From positions 1-64,000 of the forward strand of contig WBMZ01015337.1 of the NCBI GenBank assembly GCA_013400975.1: a DNA stretch of 64,000 nucleotides. The letters are read 5' to 3'. Under the pieces are notes generated by a model. That model worked only from the letters and a program-made list of their open reading frames with translations, searched no databases and had not been told where the DNA came from. This document shows, one piece after another, positions 25,535 to 64,000 of the stretch. This DNA comes from Atrichornis clamosus. Its lineage: Eukaryota > Chordata > Aves > Passeriformes > Menuridae. Both the position numbers and the translations under genes were made by a program. Position 1 is the stretch's first letter. Each line of letters begins with the position of its first letter.

Positions 25535-28500
25535 AAGGATAGACCAAACCTGCAGATTCTAGAAAAAGTAGGACTCATCTACTCAAAACTTCCTGTAGTC
25601 AAGATCCTCTCCACAGCAGCTGCTCACCTGCCGGAGCCTTTATAGTTCCTGTGAGAGCCAGATCTTTAGCATCATTGCTCTGATGGGAGAACGGCCAGAA
25701 CGGAAGCAGGGAGCTGCTCCTTGAACCCAGTCAGATATTGAGCAAAAAGTCCACTTGTTTCTTCCAATTCAGGAACTTCGTCTTACTCATTTTGGATCAA
25801 TAACCTATTAATGCTCATTATTAATCAACAGTAGTAATTAGTTGGATGTAAATTAAGTGGACCAAAACCTTTTTTGCTGTTAGGTTTTTCAGAGAGACAG
25901 ATCTACTGAGGTCATGCTAAATTGCTTAAAATTTAACCTTGGATATTAATTTTAAAAGTCCAACACTTCCATGTTTTTTCTAGACCTCATTGGTTCAAAA
26001 GCAAAAACACCTTACTTATTCCTGGCAGACTATTTTATATAAAAATAACCAAAACCTCTTACATAGATACTTTCTCCTTTGCTGAAAAGTAACAGGGTAT
26101 GCACAAAACTTCTGATTGTGTGTCAAACTATCTTAAATTGTGCTAGAAAGTAACTATGGAGGGTTATTTGAGCAGTGTGTGATCTGCTGATTGGACCTAG
26201 CAGATTTCAGGAGTACTTTCAGATCTGTTTGTACTTATATGAAAGCAGCTGTTTCAAAGATGGTTCTTGGCTAACCTTTGTTTTACTGTGGAGCAATTGT
26301 ATTGGCAAGCAGCAGTGAGCACAGCACCTTGGAAGAAGCTGTGAAAAAAAGCATAGAGGAAGGTGATGTGTTAAGAGAGAAATCCAGTTCTCTTTGGTGG
26401 GTTGGACAGTTTTGTGGAAGATTTGGTATTTGTATGGAGAGAGTTCTCTGTCCCCTTGTTGTCAGTCTAGATTTGGGACTATGACTACAAGGTATTTGAT
26501 TTCAAAAAGACTAGATAATGTTTTGGTAGAAATGAGGAAATTTGATCTGTTGCTGTGGTGTGCGTCCACAGAAAATTGCATCATCTTAGATGAATTTGTC
26601 AAATTTTGACAACAAATCTGATGGGAAGAGTAAGAGCTCTAAGCTTGCTTAAGAAAAAGCAGATGCTGAATTTGATGTTTCTCTTTCTTTTTTTTCCTCC
26701 AAGTTCTCACTTATTTTTTTATTCATTTTGTATCATCATGGTTAACAAGTAAATGATGCTGTTGGACCATGCAAGCTCAAATTCATGCTTCCTGATGAGA
26801 GCTGAAGGTATTAGATTTGTGCTGCAGTTAAGCTGTTGTACAGTAGATGCCAGTAGAGATCTACTGAGTCAAAATAGAAATATGACCAGTGTTTCCATAG
26901 CAACAACTTCCTCCTGGCAGTCCTATTTATAGCAGTGCTGCAGTCCCAGCCTGAGTGCAGCTCTCGGAGGGACTCTCTAGGAAGGGTTAACCTTGTTAGA
27001 AAAAATGGGGGCATAAAGGTACACTAAGACTGTTATGGGTTTGCTTTCTTGTGTTCTATTAAACAACGAAGTTGCTGATTGTGTTTATTTTCTTTATATA
27101 TGTTTTGAAAAATCTTTGTTTCAAAATGGAGAGCCATTAAATCTGTAAGAAAATACTGCTCCTCCTTCCATGTGTTTAAGAAGAAATGCAACCTAGTGGA
27201 ATAGTGCTGGATGTATAGTGAAAATCAAAACACATCTGCTTTTTCAAGAGCCTTTTTCTGCCTCTCTTTCTACCCATAGTTCCTTCTGGAATATGCATGC
27301 CTGGCAAGACTCAAAATGGATTGTGTTCAATTGCATAATTTCAGATGAAAATGTAGGGGGGGTTTTAAGTTACAAAATGGCTATCTGTATAGTTTGTTTT
27401 ACATCTCTTTCTCTCAAGGTTTATATAACAACTAGAAAAATACCACACATATTGCCTCAGGCTTATAGCACAGACACTCCAGGTTTTTTAGTATACATAT
27501 TGTGTAACAAATGTGAGAGCCATTAAATGCTTATAAACTTCTGTATTTTCTAATTCAAAATTAGACACTTAAATTGTTTTCTTTTTATGAAGTGTATTGG
27601 CTATGTCTTTCAACTTAGAAATACTTTATTGGTCAATAAAAGACCCGCAAAACTTGGCAGGATCCCCAGGCTCTTAAAAATGGAGGATCCCTCACTAACA
27701 CTTTGCATCAAGTAATTGCTCAGTCCTTTTGTAATAAATAATAAATACTAAAGTTGGATTTTCATCTTTCATTCTTGAAATAACTGATGCATAAAAGAGA
27801 AGATGTGTTTCATCAAGTCATCAATTCTTAAAGCAAATAGATAAACTTTCTTTAACCTCTAGGAAAAAAAGTTCTTTATTATTCATTTATAAGGTTTAAG
27901 GTATTTTTTCCATTGATTACCAAACAAAAAAACCTGCAGAAAATGTCACAGTATGTCTTTTTAATGCAGAGAAAGCCTTCCTGTGAAATTAAGACATTTC
28001 AATTAAAAATATGTTTAATATTTAAAATAAGATAGAAAAAATATTTTTATTTAGAGAAATAGAACATGAACCCAGGAAAATACTATGTTTCAAGATTTGG
28101 AGTTAAAACCTACATTTTGGCTAGCTGTAGATGATCTGAAATTTGTTCTGCATCATAAACCTGTTTTTCTAGGTCCTATTAAGGAATAAAGTTAATTATC
28201 ATAAAAACTCCTGTTCTTGCTTGCAGGAAACTCAAGGCTAACCTTCATTAAACACTAGAGAATATCATTATTTGTACAGTCCTGCTTTGTCTGAATGTAG
28301 AAAAATGCACACATTATCTTTAAAAATATTTAAAACTCTTTCCAAGTAAAGTTACGATACATGGTAACATGCTGTTACTCAGCCATCTGGGTCCTTTGAG
28401 GAAAGAAGTGTTCTTTCTTTCTTAATCCTTCATTTTTAAGGCTTGACTAGTAGGGTAGAGTTGCTTCTTAGAAATGGAGAAATACAGATTTAGCAGAGAT

Positions 28501-29599
28501 TATTAAAAATAAATTGTCCCCATAGCTACCTGATTGATTCTTTGTCAGCCAGAAGCTGGAAGGTCTGTGGCTGGGTTATAGTGCTGTGTGTTGCTTGCTA
28601 CCTGTGACAGGGCATCAGTCCCTGGGAAATCTGCCCCAGGTTATGGGTTGCCCATGAGGAAAAGTATAAATGTCTTTGTTGCCTTTATCAGCTTAGAGGA
28701 CCACATTGTTAGCCCTTGTCTATGGCTATCATCGTTATGTTGCTGTTTGTAAAATTGTGTGAGAGTGCCTTAAAAGTTTTTACTGAAATACTATTTATCA
28801 AAATACCAGAATTGGGACATGCAATGTCTGCATTCATAGTTGAATGTCTTACCCACCGCTCCGAGTTTTTGAATGTGCTTTAAAATTTTGCCAAGATTTA
28901 GTGGCCAGAAGTTAACAAAAATAAAATTTCTGCCTAAAGGAAATTAACATTTCAGTGTTGACTTTGGCTGCAAGAAGTTGAAACTTCATTCTCTCCTACA
29001 GAACAGAAATTTCAGATTCTGTTTTGCATTCTGTTCTTCCTATATAACATATAAATTACTTGGTGTGGATAATTAATTGGAAGATGAATGTGTCAATAAG
29101 ATGAAAGATTAAGTAAAAGGAAATAGGAAGTTCCACCTTTAAAAATGATGGACTTCATTTGAAGACACTGAAGGCCATGTGAAATATGGTTTTCATAAAA
29201 TCAGTATGGTATTATTTTGTATTGTCATTGGGCAATGCCAATCAATGCCAAAAATTTCCTGGTTTAGGAACGTGTATTACTATCTGTAAAAATATGACCA
29301 GCAGTTTCTTTTCATGTTTTACATGTGCAGAACTTCTATAACTGTATATGCTGGCAGTAGTTCATAAAATTCTGGCAAATTTAGGCTTTCTCTTAAGATC
29401 TCTTCTAAGAATTCCATTTTGATAACCTGTTTTCACTTAAACCACTTACTTCTGTGGTGTCAGAGAATTAGTGTTTCTGTTTCCTATTTTTGACACCTAC
29501 TTCCAGTGTCCAGGTTAGTCATTTGGGTGCATTAAGAGCTCTGAAGAGGAGAGTGACAAGATAAGCATACTATCATACCAGGTGACTTTGTTTACTGGA

Positions 29600-30300
29600 G
29601 AAAACGGCCAAAATCAGAGGGAATAATGGTCTCTTGGAAGAATTCCCTGAATGCCCAAAGACTTGTGGTGAGCTACAGGGGGAGCACAGCTGTACGATTC
29701 CAGAGAGGCTCTTCAGGCGCAGAAAGTTCACCAGGCAGAGGAATTAGCATCTTGATGTTGTCTGCAGTAATTTTTATGTTGTTGTGTAGGAGGTGCGTAG
29801 CCTTACTCTGTCTTAGAGAGTTTGATTATATATGGCATGTAATATATCTCCTCTGCCTATTTGTGACCCCTGGTAATGCGAGCAGATCCTCATGATCTTC
29901 ACTAGCTCTTGTTTCTGGCAGCAGAGCCTTGAACCAATGGAGTGTTACCGATGTCATAATTGATCTTGGAACAGAGCAGGTGAAAGGCTGGAAGGCATAA
30001 GGTGGCATCCAGAGAAGGTTGCAGCACCAGACCCTGAAGGGAGAGCAGCCTGATCACCATTGAAATAGCTGGTGCTCACCCAAATTGGCAGATGGCTGTG
30101 TAGAATGTAAGCATTTAGGCAGTTGGTTCCAAATTTTGAACAGGGGCTGGAGAAAGAAGTTGCATTTCCAGAGTATGTGGAGCCTGAAAGCACAGGTCAT
30201 TCCTGTGCTTTGCGTAGAGTCTAAAAACGTCACCTGTTGTGCTGGCCAAGGCCGATCTCAAGTGTAGCAGTGCCCATGAGGAAGAACGTAGCCAAATCTG
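29600..30300. other. Anonymous GC-balanced segment in intron
   Basis: About 0.7 kb with higher G+C than its flanks and interrupted open frames of 60-90 codons on both strands. It contains a perfect 10-bp stem with a five-base loop at 30,187-30,211 (AAAGCACAGG / CCTGTGCTTT). I recognise no protein or repeat family; an old retrocopy or transposon relic is possible. Confidence 0.35.
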
Positions 30301-31422
30301 TAAAGTCTGTCTGTCGGCATTTTTATTGTTTTATCATTGTCATGGGCAGTTTGTCATCATGAGGCTTTTTTCTGAGGCGCAGGGCTGTTATGAAATGGTT
30401 ATATAATGTCCAAGGGTGGGTATCTGCTGACATTTGAAAACTATGCAGTGAGAAGTATGGTGGTGAAAAATGAGAGGTATGTCTTTAACACGTGTTGACT
30501 GTAAGACAGGAGACAGATTGTGGAGAAGATATTTCAATCTTTCTTAAGAATAGCCCAAATTTTGAAGAAGCCACATCGTAGATGTGCAGAAATATATGTG
30601 TTTCCATTTTCACAGAAATGAATATTTAGTATTACCCATTGTAAGCATGCAAAATTACATAATTTGCAAATTAATATAATGTTAAATGCAGCCTTTAATT
30701 TATTTTTCTTACATTTTGCACCATTAAAAATTACACTTTGTAGACTTGCTCCACAGTTGAAAATACTCAAATTTCTTGTGAAAGAATGAAATCTTATCCG
30801 GAAAAAGTTAAAGGTATTTGGTTCATTCTTGGAGTAAGCAGAACCCAGTTTGAAAAAGTATAATGCAGTTGTGTTTATATGTATGATAGAATTCAACTTC
30901 TTCATTGATTTTCCTCAAAGGAGGAAAATACTACCTTTTTTTCCTCCAATAATAAAATAAGTTTATTCAGCAGTGTTTGCAAATAACTTCCTTTCTTAGA
31001 AAGTTGATTAGTTGAAAGCATGAGATTACTAATGATTAGGTTCCAGCTGGTTATGTTTGCTATGATGATGTAGTACTCCATCTTAATAATGGGAGGAACT
31101 GCAGAATAGTCACTTGTTTTTTTTTTTTCACACGTGGCTGTGGTAAATTAAAAAAATACCTGCCTTCTGATCTTCTGAACAAGTTGTTTATAGTATTCTA
31201 ACATAAAATGCATATTTAAATATAAAATATGCTTTAAAAAGCTATGAGAACACTTGCTAGAGAAATTAATGCGCTTTTTTTGTTTTTAAAAAGACAAAAC
31301 ACTTTTCAATTTACATGAAAAGAGACTTTTCACAGTATAAACGAGTACATCATAGAGCTTTCCTTAACAGGAAGTAGAAGAGAGTAGTGGTTAGCAAACA
31401 CTGCTGGCAGGAAGCTCGACTC
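30301..31422 (+). other. PRKACB: Intronic sequence upstream of the C-beta-2 first exon
   Basis: AT-rich sequence with no coding exon. The C-beta-2 promoter should lie in the right-hand part of this stretch or just after it, but I see no CpG island and no TATA element I would defend, in contrast to the island at the window start. This fits a tissue-restricted promoter. Confidence 0.4.
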
Positions 31423-31508
31423 ATGCACAGCTCTCTGTGGCGCTGGGTTGTCCAGCTCCCTTCAGATGTTTTCTCTTTCGTATTTGTAAAAGTCACTGGT
31501 GTGTGCAG

Positions 31509-61975
<30,467 letters not shown>

Positions 61976-63035
61976 TACAGAATCACAAAATATGCTGAGA
62001 TGGAAGGGACTCATATGGATCATCAAGTCCAACTCCTGCACCTAAACAGGGCATCCCCAAGAGTCACACCCTGTGCCTTAGAGCATTGTCCAACTGCTTC
62101 TTGAGCTCTATCTGTCTTGGTGCTTTGACCACTGCCCTGGTGAGCCTGGTCCAGTGCCCAGCCACCCTCTGGGTGAACCACCTCTTTCTGATATCCAACC
62201 TCAACCTCCCCTGGCACAACTTCAGGCCAATCCCTCAGGTCCTGTCACTGGTCACACAAAGAAGGGATCAGTGCCTGCCCCACCTGTTCACCTCACGAGG
62301 AAGCTGTAACTGCAGTGCGGTCTCCTCTCAGTCCCCTCAAGGCTGAACAGACCAAGTGACCTCAGCCGCTCCTCATATGGCTTCTGCTCCAGACCCTTCA
62401 CCATCTTTGTTACCCTCCTTTGGACACTCTCTAATAGTTTAATTTCTCTCATATATTGTGGTTCCCAAAACTGCCCCCAGCACTCGAGGGGAGGCCGCCC
62501 CAGTGCAGAGCAGAGCAGGACAATCCCCTCCCTTGCCCAGCTGGCGATGCTGGGCCTGATGCCCCCCAGGACAGGGTTGGAGCTCCTGGCTGCCAGGGCA
62601 CTGCTGGCTTATATTCAGCTTTCCATTGACCAGGACCCCCGGGTGCCTTTCCACAGCACTGCTCGCCAGCCTCTCATTCCCCAGTCTGTTCATACATGCA
62701 GGGTTGCCCCATCCCAGGTGTAGAATTCAGCACTTTCCCATGTTGAACTTCATACACTTGCTGATTGCCCAGTGCTCTAATTTGTCAGGGTCTCTCTGCA
62801 GGGTATCCCTGCCTTGGAGGGAGTCAATGGCTTCTCCCAGTTTTGTATCATCTGCAAGCTTGCTTAGTATCCCTTCCAGTCCTGCATCCAAGTTGAAGAT
62901 GTTGAAGAGCACAGGGCTGAGGATGGAGCCCTGTGGAACCCCACTAGAATGACAAGTCACCAGTGTGATGTCACCTCATTCCCTATAACCCTTTGCACCT
63001 GACCTGTGAGCCAGTTGCTCACCCATCGCATGATA
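61976..63035 (-). mobile_element. CR1 LINE, 5'-truncated and inactive
   Basis: About 1.06 kb in reverse orientation. On the minus strand it reads from the reverse transcriptase C-terminal half (62,727-62,960: GVPQGSILSPVLFNIF, then LADDTK with the catalytic Asp pair, then DKLEHWAISKCMKFNMGKC) through the remainder of ORF2 and the 3' non-coding part to the CR1 end (61,978-62,035, GTTGGACTTGATGATCC on the minus strand). It ends in an octamer-like TTTTGTGATTCTG and no poly-A, as CR1 does. It is broken: residues are missing between NIF and LDAG, a stop follows GKC, and later frames are shifted. It sits antisense in PRKACB intron 9. Confidence 0.95.
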
Positions 63036-64000
63036 AACAGTCAAGTCTTCCTTTTTTGGTGTGTTTCCGTATTTATGAACACACTGCCTAATAAGATGAT
63101 CGTACTTAGGGCCAAACAGGTATTTGCACTATAAGCCAGTGTTATCTCCTGCAATCTCTTTTTAGCAATTCTGTAGTGAAGATAATAGGAAAAGGTCTGA
63201 CACATCTCATTTGAAAGCATTCTAAAATTCCAGCAGTAAATGAGCTGTTTTCTTTGCACTGAGTTTTGTTGTAAGAGAGTAACTGAAAATCAGTTTAAGA
63301 AGACACAGAGACAGAATTCAGATAATGGTAAGTGTGTGGCTTTGTAGGCTAGGTATGTACAGAGACCGTGTGTTCATTCTCACTGAAACGTGTATATTGT
63401 TTTAGGAACAAAAGGATATACGTTTGACAATTGCAGACACAAATGTGCAAGTTACTGTCATTTCTCCAGGGTGTGTAAGGTTACTGTCCACAGTCAGCAG
63501 AGTTTAATTTAAGTCTGTGCTGTACCTCTTTAATTTACTGATTACACACACGACACACCCCCACCATCAGTAATCTGCCTGGTTGCACAGTGCACTGTGA
63601 TCCTCTGCCTCAGCTGCAGCTGTGCCTGCCCTGCTTTAGTTGTCTCCCCACCATGCTGCCTATGGAACACTTACTCCTTGGGATGTTTGGGAGAGGGATA
63701 TTTGTCGGATTACATTGTGTTTCAAGGTGTAAATTTGCATCACCTCCATAATTTTGTTATACTTTTGCTTCCCTGTGGTGCAGTCTATGAGTGACTCCTT
63801 CAGGTCACTGCCTGTGTCTCATTGTGGCCTAGTTTCAAGGCTTTCACTTCTCACTTACAGTCAGGGTCCTAGGAGAAACCTCGTAAGAGCTGCAGAACAA
63901 ATTATTTTACACTTGTATTAGGTTAGTTTTTATTTGAAAATAGAGGATTGTTATTAAGTAGGAGGGAGAGGTGTTCCAAACTGCCCTAAGATTTTGTGTA
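63036..64000 (+). other. PRKACB: PRKACB intron 9, remainder to window edge
   Basis: AT-rich non-coding sequence after the CR1 insertion. Short frames of 60-70 codons show no family resemblance. The last coding exon should lie to the right of the window. Confidence 0.75.

Larger units (their letters stand above)
23046..29599 (+). other. Intronic sequence, no gene seen
   Basis: AT-rich non-coding sequence. The only notable structures are two adjacent inverted repeats at 25,409-25,488 and 25,509-25,534. No coding exon or recognised transposon was found. Confidence 0.55.

Noticed and set aside
31437..31508. N-terminal extension of C-beta-2
   Set aside because: The frame is open but has no ATG upstream of 31,509 (a GTG lies at 31,437), and the mammalian protein starts at the equivalent of 31,509.

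Overview
The window is vertebrate nuclear DNA, almost certainly from a bird. It is AT-rich, long-intron sequence with few repeats, and both recognisable transposons are fragments of CR1, the dominant avian LINE. Every exon found lies on the + strand and belongs to one gene, PRKACB, which encodes the cAMP-dependent protein kinase catalytic subunit beta. No bacterial, CRISPR or phage features are present, and most long open frames are chance frames in introns.

Layout: positions 1 to about 540 are the downstream part of a CpG island. Its place suggests the promoter and first exon of the common, myristoylated C-beta-1 isoform, whose own first exon was not found and probably lies just left of the window. 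About 31 kb of intronic sequence follows, with a CR1 tail (12,305-12,505), a small CpG-dense patch (22,890-23,045) and several anonymous GC-balanced patches. At 31,509-31,695 lies the alternative first coding exon of the C-beta-2 isoform. After a 16.6 kb intron, eight exons encode the shared kinase core: 48,301-48,362; 49,290-49,418; 52,953-53,051; 54,123-54,205; 54,729-54,855; 56,843-56,938; 58,371-58,493 and 60,495-60,659. The last exon, carrying the C-terminal tail, is not seen before position 64,000. The final 3.3 kb is intron and holds a 5'-truncated, inactive CR1 on the minus strand.

The joined C-beta-2 reading frame in the window is 1,071 nt (357 codons) with no frameshift or internal stop. 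A terminal exon of the usual 41 codons would give 398 residues, the length of human C-beta-2. All splice junctions are GT-AG and all core catalytic residues are present. The gene works through alternative promoters: different first exons supply different N-termini (myristoylated in C-beta-1, longer and non-myristoylated in C-beta-2) to one kinase core held in check by regulatory subunits until cAMP binds.

No undescribed biological system was found. Points worth a second look are the alternative first exon with its overlapping upstream frame, the CpG patch at 22.9 kb as a possible extra promoter, a diverged duplication at 38.2/39.3 kb, a polypyrimidine 33-bp tandem repeat before exon 5, strongly strand-biased T/G-rich tracts, and several unrecognised GC-balanced patches.
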